Shown piece after piece: positions 16,797 to 25,905 of a stretch of DNA of 64,000 bases. A program made the translations under genes and the position numbers. The stretch comes from UBA2705 sp963977105. GTDB taxonomy: Bacteria; Pseudomonadota; Alphaproteobacteria; Micavibrionales; Micavibrionaceae. The notes under the pieces were generated by a model. It saw nothing but the letters and a program-made list of their open reading frames with translations, was not told where the DNA came from and did not search any database. The stretch covers positions 124,001 to 188,000 of the forward strand of contig CAXBNI010000001.1 of assembly GCA_963977105.1 (NCBI GenBank), read 5' to 3'. Each line of letters begins with the position of its first letter. Position 1 is the first letter of the stretch.

Positions 16797-17519
16797 CTAG
16801 AAGCTATCTTTTTCACTGCGCAGTTTTGCAAATTCATCAACGTCCTGTGCCAATAAAAACGGGTTACTCAGTTTTTCGGCTTTTAGTGTCGTTGGGACGG
16901 TTGGAATACCATCTTCACGCAGGGCCTCGACAAAGAACAAAGCGCTTTTGATTTCATCATCATCAGGAAAAGCATGCAATGCAAAAGCGGCATTCGCCAA
17001 GCTATATTCATGGGCGCAGTAAATCTGCGTGTCATCATCAAGGGCGCTTATTTTTTCGAGTGACGCATACATTTGCGCGGCGCTGCCTTCAAATAACCGT
17101 CCGCAGCCCATAACAAATAATGTGTCACCAACGAAAAGGGTTTGCTCTAGCGGAAGGTGGTAACAGATATGCCCTATTGTGTGCCCTGCAGTTTCAATGA
17201 CATCAAAGTCGGTATCACCAATAGTGAATTTGTCACCATCATTTACGGCTTCGCCTAATGCTGGTAAGCGCTGCTCGTCTTTTTCATGGCCAATAATCAA
17301 TGCATCTGGGAATGCTGCGCGTAGTTCTTCCGTGCCGCCAATATGATCGTCATGGTGATGGGTGAGAAGGATATAAGCAAGCTCAAGGTCGTTGCCTTTT
17401 AAATAAGACAGCACAGGCGCCGCATCACCAGGGTCAATAACGGCGATTTGGCCATTATTCAAGGTGAGAGCGAAAATGTAATTATCTGTGAATGCAGGTA
17501 TAAGTTCTATGTTTATCAT
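16797..17519 (-). CDS. gloB: Hydroxyacylglutathione hydrolase (glyoxalase II)
   Basis: GloB hydrolyses S-lactoylglutathione to D-lactate and glutathione in methylglyoxal detoxification. The 240-aa metallo-beta-lactamase-fold protein has the metal motif THHHDDHIGG near residue 53, HTIGHICYH, a GDTLFVMGCGRLFEG strand and the family C-terminus LRSEKDSF. Both zinc-site histidines and the bridging Asp are present. It lies between the NDUFAF5-like methyltransferase and mnmC, all on the minus strand with short gaps. Confidence 0.95.
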   Translation of the reverse strand: MINIELIPAFTDNYIFALTLNNGQIAVIDPGDAAPVLSYLKGNDLELAYILLTHHHDDHIGGTEELRAAFPDALIIGHEKDEQRLPALGEAVNDGDKFTIGDTDFDVIETAGHTIGHICYHLPLEQTLFVGDTLFVMGCGRLFEGSAAQMYASLEKISALDDDTQIYCAHEYSLANAAFALHAFPDDDEIKSALFFVEALREDGIPTVPTTLKAEKLSNPFLLAQDVDEFAKLRSEKDSF

Positions 17520-17540
17520 GGTGTCGATCTTAGTTGTGTT

Positions 17541-18428
17541 TTACTCAGAACACAATATATCAGCCAAATTATGTTCGGCGCTACCGGGTTTTAAGGGTTG
17601 TTGCTGTTTTGATTTGTCGGGTGTCCAGCCAATCATGTGAATAATCTCAAAAGTCACATCAAAACGCTCATCATTTGCGAAGCCATTATCTGCGCGGTAG
17701 ATTGTTTCACTTAACGCATAAAATGCGCGGCTGAGGGCGCGTTTGCTGCGGGCGGTTAAGATGTTGCCTTCGCCCATATGTTTAAGGTCTTTAAATAAAG
17801 CGTAAATGGTTTTGTAGCTGATTTGCAAATGTTCAGAATCAACAACAGGCAATGCAAAGCCTGCGCGCTGCATTAATGCGCCATATTGCTGTTTATCGGC
17901 AAAGGGGTATATATGCGGCGATAGGCCGTCATAGAGCGCGAGTTCGGCCTTCGTCATGGCTTCGCGTAGTTCATACATTGTGTCTGCGCCAGGCATGGCG
18001 ACCATGAACATCCCATCAGGGCGCAGGGCAGCGCGCGCCTGTATCAATGCGCCAGGTAAATCGTTAAGGCTGTGATGTTCAAAAATGGCAATAAAAGCAT
18101 CAAGCTGACCATGCGCAAAAGGCAGCCATTCGCTGTCAGATTGTACGGTGATAACATGTTTGGGCCATGCACGTTTTAATAGAGCCTCAGATAAATCAAG
18201 TAAGAAAACCGTTTTGGCATTTAAGTTTACAATGATGGCATCAAGGTCTTCTTGCGCCATACGCGCACCGTAAATTGCGACTGTATCAAAGTCGAGCGTA
18301 ATAATAGCAAGGCGGTCAATAATAGATTTTGCGGCGTGGCGGATCAGGAAATCATAAGATTCAATATGCGCAGCGCGATGGTCGCGACTTTGCCGTAGGC
18401 GTGTTTTGTCAAAAATTTGCGGTGTCAT
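17541..18428 (-). CDS. NDUFAF5/BioC-like SAM-dependent methyltransferase
   Basis: The 295-aa protein starts with IFDKTRLRQSRDHRA, the usual opening of the alphaproteobacterial NDUFAF5-like family, and ends with HMIGWTPDKSKQQQPLKPGSA, also diagnostic. In mitochondria NDUFAF5 hydroxylates an Arg of complex I; the bacterial role is uncertain, and BioC-like methylation is an alternative annotation. The SAM motif I is degenerate: AIYGAR stands where a Gly-rich loop would be expected. Later motifs (LDAFIAIFEHHSLND, ALRPDGMFMVAMPG) are intact. It lies 21 bp upstream of gloB. Confidence 0.85.
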   Translation of the reverse strand: MTPQIFDKTRLRQSRDHRAAHIESYDFLIRHAAKSIIDRLAIITLDFDTVAIYGARMAQEDLDAIIVNLNAKTVFLLDLSEALLKRAWPKHVITVQSDSEWLPFAHGQLDAFIAIFEHHSLNDLPGALIQARAALRPDGMFMVAMPGADTMYELREAMTKAELALYDGLSPHIYPFADKQQYGALMQRAGFALPVVDSEHLQISYKTIYALFKDLKHMGEGNILTARSKRALSRAFYALSETIYRADNGFANDERFDVTFEIIHMIGWTPDKSKQQQPLKPGSAEHNLADILCSE

Positions 18429-18472
18429 GTGAAACCCTTCATTACAGCGTGGCTAACATGCTTGCATATCAG

Positions 18473-21259
18473 TTACTGACGATCAAGCCTGTCTTTACAG
18501 CTTTGTTTGTCAGTGCTGAGCGTTGTGCCCACGGCCTGCGCCTTGACGCTGTCTTTGACTTGATCAAAAGCGGCGGACCTTCCTTTTAATCTAGCAAGAA
18601 GACCGGTGCGGCCTGTGCTTGCTTTTGCCTTCTTTTTCTTTGGTGCAACAAGCGTGTTGCCTGATTTTGTGTTTTTTGATGTATCTTCGCAGGCCGTCGA
18701 GGTTTCGCTTGAAGACGGCGCATTCATCGCTTCGGCGCGGGCGGCGCTACTGGCGCGCGCAACAAGGCTATCCGTATTCCTTGCGCTCGCGGCGGAGCTT
18801 GCAGCCAAGGCCGCGCCAGATGTATTTGCAGGCGCAGGAATATGCTGCGTGGCGTTTGAACCTTGGTTCATATACTCACCCATTTCGGCCACCGAGCGTG
18901 AATGGTCAGCTGCGAATGACTTGGACAGCGACCATTTTACGCTGTGATCGCTATCTTGGCAGAACTGTTGATAGGCCATGGCAACAACTTTGATGAAGCT
19001 ATCATGGTTATCCCAGTAACACAGGGATAGCAGGCCCTTGGTCATGACGTGTTCAGTAACGCCGGCAAAATGTGAATTGCCGCCTGCGGCTTCACAGACA
19101 GCAAACGGGAATATGCGCTGTGGAGTTACGCCGATATGCTTAAAGTAGCTCGGCCCTAGGGGGCTAACATATTTGACATCAACGCCAAACTTATCAGCGA
19201 CAAATTTCTTTGCTTGATCCATAGAGCTTATGTCTGTTGGGATTTCAAAACTTGGGACGCTGACAGACATTGCGCTGCCATGGTAACGCTGCGGCACGGG
19301 CATGAAGTCAGTACAAATGCCCGCCATAACTTCGCCGCTAATGTTTTTAGATAGCGGCAGGCACACGGCGATATTGGTGGTTTGATTGCTTGGTAAAAAG
19401 AAATCCATTTCATGGGAACTAATTCCAGCAGATCCACCCGAGTCTGCAAGGCCTTCATCGACGAAAATAGAGTGGGCAATTTGTATTTGTCCTGCGCTAC
19501 CTTTTGATTTCTCGTAAGGAATGGATGCGTCATCTTTTAAGCGTTTGATGAGGTCATCAATTTTTGTTTCTTTTAAATTTGGATTTTCTTGCAATTGCAG
19601 TGGGCTTTCGCACCATGATGTTGCTTTGACTTTGTGTTTATCAAACAAGTTACGGATTTGTATTTCTAGGCGGCTTGTCGGGATCAGGCCAACAGATATG
19701 GCGTTAAGAATATCCTGTGCGTCAAGTTCGCGGATGATGCCTCTGGTTTTGTAGTGGTTGGTGTCCATTAAAAAATCTGAAGCGTCCATCCATTTATTAT
19801 CTGATTCTGTGATTTGCAGATAATAAGTGTCAATTTTTTCGTCTATATGTTTTGGGTCGGTATAATAGCCCGCGCCCTTATCTAATGTCGCTCCGAAGAA
19901 GGGCTTTAGATTAAAGAATTTATCAGCGAATGCATTTACAGCGGCGCTGTCCCCTGTCGCATTTTCTGGTATGTCATCGGCTTTAACGCTGATCGCTTCG
20001 ATCATATGGCCAGACCAGTAACGGCCATCCAAATTATGCGTGCCGCGCGGGACAGCATTGGCAAGGCCACGTGGGTTGCCTTCATGCAGGTAAATTTTAA
20101 TCGCTTGGTTCGCTTCGTCAAAACGGTAGGGAAGAACATCAGCCGATGCCTCGGCGCGTGAGACAATATCAATTAGCTCACCGTTATCCTTGTTACGCAT
20201 AGTCGATATTTGTAAGTCACCACTCGGCCTTTTGGAACGGCGGCGCTCACTCAGGCGCAGGCTTTGTTTGTGGTTGATTTTTTTGACCAAGACGGCAAGA
20301 GATGTTGGTGGATAGCCAAGGCTCTGCCCATCTTCGTTATACAGGTTAAACTGTCCGTCAAAGTTCTCGGCAATATATTTATCATCCCACTGCATGGCGG
20401 TGTAAAGAACGCGCCCACCTAGGGATTTTAGATTTTTACGGAAGTCACGTTCAGTAAAGAAAGCATATTCCTTATCGAGTTCTTTTTGCCATAGGGCGCG
20501 GTCATGTTTACGCACCATGAATTCATAGGCCCATTTATAGGGCAGACGATAAAGGCGCGTTTTAGGGAAGCGCGGCGGAAGTTCCTCTAAAAAGAACCCT
20601 GAATATTCATCATGTGAGCGCGCGCTTTCTGAATACCATTCAAGCAAGTCAGCATTGGTAATTTCGTCGAACTCATCACTATGGCTTGGTTTGTCAGGAA
20701 ACTCCATCAAAACAAACTGCCCAGGGGGCGGCATGACATAGTCTTGAATAAACATGGTGCCGCCAGTTTTTAGCAGCGAGAAATGATGTTCAAGCGCTCT
20801 GGTGACGCATAGATCGCTATAGGCGTGGTTAGAGTATATCTCATAGAGGATTTTGTTGTTTACAATAGCGTCGATGCTCTCCGGGCCTAAATTGATGTTT
20901 GACACATCTCCTTGGCGGAATTCGATATTGGGGCGTTTGAAGTTTTTACGCGCGTATTGGATCGCGCTTTTATCATTATCAATGCCGACAAATTGTAAAT
21001 TGGGTTTTAACACCGACATGGCGAAAGCAAGCTGACCATGTGCGCAGCCCATAACGGCGATTAATGCATTATCATTGAGAAGCAGATGTGCAAGGGTCGT
21101 CCATGCGCGGCGCACGGTGTGCGCGGGGATGTTCTTTAATTGCTCCCTTTGCTCATCACTGATGAGGTGCGCGGGCGTTTTCTGATACATCCGACTTATT
21201 ATATCGGCGTCATCATCGCTGGCGGAAGCTCTGCTATGTCCTTGTTTGAGCGAACTCAT
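18473..21259 (-). CDS. Large protein with N-terminal SAM methyltransferase domain, otherwise unknown
   Basis: This 928-aa protein is not recognised as a whole. Residues ~45-330 look like a class I methyltransferase: IAVMGCAHGQLAFAM (motif I), FVGIDNDKSAI (acidic strand 2), IEFRQGDVSN and LLKTGGTMFIQDYV. Residues ~355-760 form one or two globular domains with beta-rich phrases such as IKIYLHEGNPRGLA and YYTDPKHIDEK; they loosely suggest a NUDIX-type fold, but I find no Nudix box. The last ~100 residues are low-complexity Ala/Ser with a basic patch (PKKKKAKASTGR). There is no signal peptide or membrane span. The substrate is unknown. Confidence 0.75.
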   Translation of the reverse strand: MSSLKQGHSRASASDDDADIISRMYQKTPAHLISDEQREQLKNIPAHTVRRAWTTLAHLLLNDNALIAVMGCAHGQLAFAMSVLKPNLQFVGIDNDKSAIQYARKNFKRPNIEFRQGDVSNINLGPESIDAIVNNKILYEIYSNHAYSDLCVTRALEHHFSLLKTGGTMFIQDYVMPPPGQFVLMEFPDKPSHSDEFDEITNADLLEWYSESARSHDEYSGFFLEELPPRFPKTRLYRLPYKWAYEFMVRKHDRALWQKELDKEYAFFTERDFRKNLKSLGGRVLYTAMQWDDKYIAENFDGQFNLYNEDGQSLGYPPTSLAVLVKKINHKQSLRLSERRRSKRPSGDLQISTMRNKDNGELIDIVSRAEASADVLPYRFDEANQAIKIYLHEGNPRGLANAVPRGTHNLDGRYWSGHMIEAISVKADDIPENATGDSAAVNAFADKFFNLKPFFGATLDKGAGYYTDPKHIDEKIDTYYLQITESDNKWMDASDFLMDTNHYKTRGIIRELDAQDILNAISVGLIPTSRLEIQIRNLFDKHKVKATSWCESPLQLQENPNLKETKIDDLIKRLKDDASIPYEKSKGSAGQIQIAHSIFVDEGLADSGGSAGISSHEMDFFLPSNQTTNIAVCLPLSKNISGEVMAGICTDFMPVPQRYHGSAMSVSVPSFEIPTDISSMDQAKKFVADKFGVDVKYVSPLGPSYFKHIGVTPQRIFPFAVCEAAGGNSHFAGVTEHVMTKGLLSLCYWDNHDSFIKVVAMAYQQFCQDSDHSVKWSLSKSFAADHSRSVAEMGEYMNQGSNATQHIPAPANTSGAALAASSAASARNTDSLVARASSAARAEAMNAPSSSETSTACEDTSKNTKSGNTLVAPKKKKAKASTGRTGLLARLKGRSAAFDQVKDSVKAQAVGTTLSTDKQSCKDRLDRQ

Positions 21260-21424
21260 TGTTGTTCTACAATATCCTAAAAGTGGCCTTTTGCATCAAA
21301 CTTAATACTATCGTAAATATCACATCTTATAATATCAACTTCTAATGTATTTACGTAAGAAATGCAAACTTTTTTTCCGATTTATCATGGACTATAAGAT
21401 AATTTCGGGTGTAAGAATAGTGTT

Positions 21425-22153
21425 ATGCGAATGATTCTCAAAGTTATGCTAAATTTAATTGTCCCGCCACGCTGTCCAATATCGGGTGCGCTCGTTGATG
21501 AAACGGGGCAGCTTTCGTCGGCTGTATGGAATGATATTCACTTTATTTCTGCGCCTTATTGCAAGACATGCGGCGTGCCATTTTCTGCTGATTTAGGCGC
21601 GGATGAAAATATGGTTTGCGCATCATGTATTGAACATCCTCCACAATATGATAGCGCCCGCGCTGGGGTGGTTTATGACGATATAACGCGGCAATTGGTG
21701 CTGCGTTATAAGCATGGGGATCACCTGTATTTAGCGCGTAGCTTTGTGCCTTGGATTGAAAGCGGGGCGAGTGACGTTATTGCGCTGAGTGATTTGATTG
21801 TCCCCGTGCCTTTGCATTGGACGCGCCTTTTAAAACGCCGTTATAACCAATCTGCGCTTCTGGCGAAAGATATCGCTGCGCGGCATGTAAAAATTTATGA
21901 TCCGTTTCTTTTAAAACGCATAAAAGCGACGCCCCCACAAGGTAAGCGCGGCGTCAAAGACCGTTATAAAAATGTCAAAAAGGCTTTCTTCATTCCCGAG
22001 AAGAAGCGTGTGTCTTTAGAAGGAAAATCGGTGTTGTTGATTGATGACGTCATGACATCTGGCGCGACGGTTAATGAATGTGCGAAGACATTAAAGGCTT
22101 ATGGAGCAAAGGCCGTCTATGTTGCCGCGATCGCGCGCGCGGTTAAGCAGTGA
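21425..22153 (+). CDS. comF: ComF-family phosphoribosyltransferase-like protein
   Basis: The 242-aa protein has an N-terminal zinc-finger-like Cys4 region (CPISGALVDE, CKTCGVPF, CASCIEHPP). The C-terminal PRTase domain has the PRPP loop VLLIDDVMTSGATVNECA near residue 200. RRYNQSALLAKDIA matches ComF/GntX. ComF is linked to DNA uptake in competent bacteria but is kept in many that are not known to be competent. The gene diverges from the methyltransferase-fusion gene. It is followed by an unrelated unknown gene rather than by grxC, its usual alphaproteobacterial neighbour; grxC lies 3 kb downstream. Confidence 0.9.
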   Translation: MRMILKVMLNLIVPPRCPISGALVDETGQLSSAVWNDIHFISAPYCKTCGVPFSADLGADENMVCASCIEHPPQYDSARAGVVYDDITRQLVLRYKHGDHLYLARSFVPWIESGASDVIALSDLIVPVPLHWTRLLKRRYNQSALLAKDIAARHVKIYDPFLLKRIKATPPQGKRGVKDRYKNVKKAFFIPEKKRVSLEGKSVLLIDDVMTSGATVNECAKTLKAYGAKAVYVAAIARAVKQ

Positions 22154-22260
22154 ACCTTATTGGTGGTAGCGCGGACCTATCAAAGTACTTTAATTGGGAT
22201 GTTTAATAAATCTTAATAGCTGTGCTTTATTATAGGTTGAGTTTAAAGATTTGAGGTCAT

Positions 22261-23781
22261 ATGTTCGGCTTGACATACGCGATTACTGAGCTTTTTAACC
22301 AGATGAGTTCTCAAGATTCTGAGAATAGCCCTGGGGTTAGCTATTCTCAAAGGGATATCATTGAGATAGCTGTTGATGACTTGATTATTAAAGACGACAC
22401 GCCAGAACTTGGTGATGACCGCGTTATAAACTTTCAATCTATTATTCAATCTGGGGAAGTTTCCCTAGGTAACCCTATAATAGGGAGCTACGAGGTCGAT
22501 TGGGAAGCTGATGATCTATTTAATCAGCGAATGAATGAGATTGAAATGAATGTAACAGAGCGTGTGTCGCAGCATGACGCTTTACAAGGCCTTGTCGACA
22601 AACCCGAGTGGACAAATCAAGACCGAGTCAGCTGGGAATTTCACTTAAGTGAAATTGTATCAGAAGAGGTTAATAAGATATCAGGCTTTGAAGAATATAG
22701 AAGCTCTAGTAACAATATCATAGCTACGTTGTTTGATGGCATTGATCGAGAAAGTCGAGCAAACGAAATCTCTCGGGATCTAGAGACAGGAGGTCAGGCT
22801 ATAGAGTTTGATTGTGAACTGATGGCGATCGTAGAAGGATCAATTCTCCAAAGGGTGGAAAACACTCTTTTACCAGAAGATAGTGAACAAGGCGGAGATT
22901 ATAAAGAAGTTGGTAATTACTTTTATGCGCAGAGCCAAGTGTCGTATGACCCTCAACGGGATGATCTTGATGAATGGCGGGGGCATGTTTATATTATTTC
23001 ATCTGTTACAGGAAATATCATTGAAGCTACAGCAGATCCTGATGATAATAAACACCCATATAGATTTAATGTAGACCCTAACTTTTCATTTGAAAAATTT
23101 GTAGAAACAGGCACCGCCATAACCAACGGCGGCATTTACTATACGAAGTCTATTGAGCTGGAAGAAGCCAAAGTTATTCAATCAGAGTTAGTGACGTTTG
23201 AAGACTCAAAGGCTGATATTTTGTTTGAGTATATTGAAGACAATTATGCTGATCTTGACATAGAAAATGCTGGTTCAGGAGGGTATGATCCGGCTTTAGA
23301 GCTCTTAGCCACGCACATGAAAATAGGTGTAAATGATTATGAGTTTATGGTTGAAAGTTATGAATCGCTGCTGCTTGGGTTGGAGATCAGCAGTCGTTTG
23401 AATATAAATGAATATATGGATACATACCCAGAAAATTTTGCTCATTTACAAAGTAAAGAAGAGTTACTTACCTTTATAGAAAAAGAGGTTGAAAAATCAT
23501 TGCAGCCCTACCGAGAAAGCTTTGCGGAAGAACTGCCTGAAAAGGATGTATATTTGCGAGGAAGATTTTCTGAGGCTGTTCGAGATATCTACGAGTATGG
23601 CGATGGCGCAGTTATTGAGGGGGTGTTACAGAAAATGATGATTGATAACACAGAGATTGATAATGCGGAGGTTGATGTATCAACAAACGCTCTCGTTAGT
23701 ATGGGGAATGCAGATAACCAAATGGAGGAGCTGCAGTTTGCGCAGCCTGTTCAATCTAGATTGTCCTTGGGGACGATTTAA
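22261..23781 (+). CDS. Hypothetical acidic protein, 506 aa
   Basis: No family is recognised. The protein is strongly acidic and rich in Glu, Asp, Ile and Asn, with no signal peptide or membrane span. It is mostly helical by pattern, with a possible beta-rich central part (VYIISSVTGNIIEATADP). A GAGGT lies just before the ATG. The coding DNA is visibly more AT-rich than comF and ubiH on either side, which suggests later acquisition. It interrupts the usual comF-grxC neighbourhood. Confidence 0.7.
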   Translation: MFGLTYAITELFNQMSSQDSENSPGVSYSQRDIIEIAVDDLIIKDDTPELGDDRVINFQSIIQSGEVSLGNPIIGSYEVDWEADDLFNQRMNEIEMNVTERVSQHDALQGLVDKPEWTNQDRVSWEFHLSEIVSEEVNKISGFEEYRSSSNNIIATLFDGIDRESRANEISRDLETGGQAIEFDCELMAIVEGSILQRVENTLLPEDSEQGGDYKEVGNYFYAQSQVSYDPQRDDLDEWRGHVYIISSVTGNIIEATADPDDNKHPYRFNVDPNFSFEKFVETGTAITNGGIYYTKSIELEEAKVIQSELVTFEDSKADILFEYIEDNYADLDIENAGSGGYDPALELLATHMKIGVNDYEFMVESYESLLLGLEISSRLNINEYMDTYPENFAHLQSKEELLTFIEKEVEKSLQPYRESFAEELPEKDVYLRGRFSEAVRDIYEYGDGAVIEGVLQKMMIDNTEIDNAEVDVSTNALVSMGNADNQMEELQFAQPVQSRLSLGTI

Positions 23782-23832
23782 CACTATAGAATGCCCGCCT
23801 CGTCTTCTGTAATGTGCTTCTTATTTACCAGA

Positions 23833-25047
23833 TTACTGTTTATATGGCGCAAGGCCATAGCGCATGATGGCGTGGCGTAAATGGCTATGCTTCTTTAATG
23901 TACTTAGGCCAAAGCGGCGTAGCAGCTTTAAAGACCAGGAATCATTAGCAACCATTTTGTTGAGATTAAAAGAAAATTTATTACGCATGGCGGCGTCATT
24001 TTGGCGCTGGGCTGCGTATTGGGTAAGCGTTACCGCGCCGCCAAAATCAATGCCGCAACTTGCGGCGTCAATAATTTTCTGAGCCAGTATAGCAACGTCA
24101 CGCAGCGAAGCATTTAACCCCTGCGCACCCATTGGGTGAAGGACATGTGCGGCCTCGGCAATTAAAGCGATACGCTTATCTGTGACGCGCCTTGCTTGCA
24201 GGGAGATTAAGGGGTAGGAATCAATTTTGCTGATTAAAGACAAATGCCCGAGCAGACCTTTCGCCATTGCGTTGATTTCTGTTTCTTGGTCGGCGCTATC
24301 TTGGCCGAGCCAATATTCGGCGCGGCTTTGCTTTTCAACCCAAACAAGGGAGGCTTTGCCTTCTGGCAGAGGCACTAAAGTAAATGGCCCGCCTTCGTAA
24401 TGAAACTCTGTTGATGTGTAATTGTGGTGTTTTTCTGCATCTAAAATGCAGGTGATGGCACGCTGCTCACTATCTTTGATATCCGTGTCAATTTCGCATA
24501 GCGCCCGTATTTTTGAATTGCGTCCATCTGCGCCAACTAACAGCGCTGCCGTAATGGTTTTTTTGCTTTTTAAGCTGACGGTGATGTTTGTCGCCTCGCG
24601 GGTGAGTCTGACCACTTCGTTGTCGTATAAAAGAGTGATGTTTTTATCTTTTATGGCCTTACTGATTAACGCTTTGGATAAAATGGCGTTTGGAATATTT
24701 GCGCCAAAGCGTGGCAGGTCAATTTCGTGTGCAGTAAAGGTAATTTCTTTGTCTTTTAGGTCGTCAGCATCAATGATCTGCAGGGCGCGTAAGTCTTCCA
24801 TATGCGGGGTTATATCGTCAATGATGCCAGCCTGCGCCAATGTGCCCAAAGTATCGTTCATTAATGCGATTGTGCGCGTACCGATATCTTGATTGACGCG
24901 ACCAAGTTTTAGGGCTTTCGTGCGCGGTTTTTGCATGGGGTCAACAAGCGTAATCCGTAGTCCTGCTTTAGAAAGTAGCAAGGCGAGCGATAGGCCCGCA
25001 ACGCCTGCGCCAGAGATAATAACATCGGGTTGTTTTGTTTTTAGCAT
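23833..25047 (-). CDS. UbiH/UbiF/COQ6-family FAD-dependent monooxygenase
   Basis: The 404-aa flavoprotein has the FAD-binding GAGVAGLSLALLLSKAG near residue 12, LLVGADGRNSKIR in the middle and ALIAEAAHVLHPMGAQGLNASLRD near 290, where the usual GDAAH reads AEAAH. The family hydroxylates the ubiquinone ring, with soluble components meeting at the membrane. Which ring position is modified cannot be decided from motifs. The gene is divergent from grxC, with 59 bp between the starts. Confidence 0.9.
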   Translation of the reverse strand: MLKTKQPDVIISGAGVAGLSLALLLSKAGLRITLVDPMQKPRTKALKLGRVNQDIGTRTIALMNDTLGTLAQAGIIDDITPHMEDLRALQIIDADDLKDKEITFTAHEIDLPRFGANIPNAILSKALISKAIKDKNITLLYDNEVVRLTREATNITVSLKSKKTITAALLVGADGRNSKIRALCEIDTDIKDSEQRAITCILDAEKHHNYTSTEFHYEGGPFTLVPLPEGKASLVWVEKQSRAEYWLGQDSADQETEINAMAKGLLGHLSLISKIDSYPLISLQARRVTDKRIALIAEAAHVLHPMGAQGLNASLRDVAILAQKIIDAASCGIDFGGAVTLTQYAAQRQNDAAMRNKFSFNLNKMVANDSWSLKLLRRFGLSTLKKHSHLRHAIMRYGLAPYKQ

Positions 25048-25106
25048 TGTTTTAAATTCAAATTGGTTTATTTACATTAAGATACATATTTAAGGAGTAT
25101 AGAGTT

Positions 25107-25364
25107 ATGAGTGCAAAAGTCGAAATATATTATTGGACGACATGTCCTTTCTGTGTACGTGCATTAAAATTGTTGGACCGTAAAGGTGTGGATTATATCC
25201 GCCACGACATTACAGGTGATGATGCAGCACGCACCAAAATGATTGCGCGCACAGGCGGCCCTAAATCTGTTCCGCAAATATTCATTAATGATAAGCATAT
25301 TGGCGGCTGTGACGATTTGCACGAGCTTGATTATGACGGCAAGCTCAAAGACATGCTGGCGTAA
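25107..25364 (+). CDS. grxC: Glutaredoxin 3
   Basis: The 85-aa dithiol glutaredoxin has the active site CPFC near residue 12, the cis-Pro in SVPQIFIN and the C-terminal glutathione-binding GGCDDL. It reduces disulphides with glutathione in the cytoplasm. The TAAGGAG-type binding site is clear. It is read in the same direction as the HxlR regulator and nitrilase genes. Confidence 0.96.
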   Translation: MSAKVEIYYWTTCPFCVRALKLLDRKGVDYIRHDITGDDAARTKMIARTGGPKSVPQIFINDKHIGGCDDLHELDYDGKLKDMLA

Positions 25365-25480
25365 GCGGCGCGTATTCTTACCGCAAATGCTTTATCGATA
25401 AATTCCTATTTTGCCCTGCATCGCAGTTGTGTTAAGATCAACTTGTTTGTATCTTAATCTGTTCTGGATCAGGGATTTTA

Positions 25481-25894
25481 ATGAAATATAGTGAAATTAC
25501 ACAAGGCTGCGCTCGTTCGCGCTGCCCCATTGCCAATACGTTAGATATTATTGGCGATAAATGGACGTTGCTGATTATTCGCGACATGCTGCTGCTTGGC
25601 GCTGGGCAATATCAAGATTTTCTACGTGCGCCTGAAAAAATCTCAACCAATATTCTCGCTGACAGGTTAAAAAAGCTCGAAATAGCAGGACTGATTGATA
25701 AGAATGCTTATCAGACCAACCCTGTGCGCCATATGTATAGCCTGAGTGAAAAAGGCGAGGCGCTGCGCCCTGTGATATTAGAAATGGTCAAATGGGGTGG
25801 GGCGCATGTAGACGGCGCATTTGCGCCGAGCGCCGACAAAATCAAAGAAATTGAACAAAAAGCAAAAAGCCGCGTAGCTGTGGCTTTGAATTGA
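25481..25894 (+). CDS. HxlR-family transcriptional regulator
   Basis: The 137-aa winged-helix protein has the HxlR hallmark Cys in CPIANTLDIIGDKWTLLIIRD, then YQDFLRAPEKISTNILADRLKKLE forming the HTH, and a wing ending HMYSLSEKGEAL. HxlR proteins often respond to reactive or electrophilic compounds through that N-terminal Cys. The gene runs straight into the nitrilase gene with an 11-nt gap, so they are probably co-transcribed. Confidence 0.88.
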   Translation: MKYSEITQGCARSRCPIANTLDIIGDKWTLLIIRDMLLLGAGQYQDFLRAPEKISTNILADRLKKLEIAGLIDKNAYQTNPVRHMYSLSEKGEALRPVILEMVKWGGAHVDGAFAPSADKIKEIEQKAKSRVAVALN

Positions 25895-25905
25895 ATGGTA
25901 AGAAC

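Noticed and set aside
24422..24892. 156-aa plus-strand ORF within the ubiH-like gene
   Set aside because: It is the reverse complement of a well-supported FAD monooxygenase; no independent signal.
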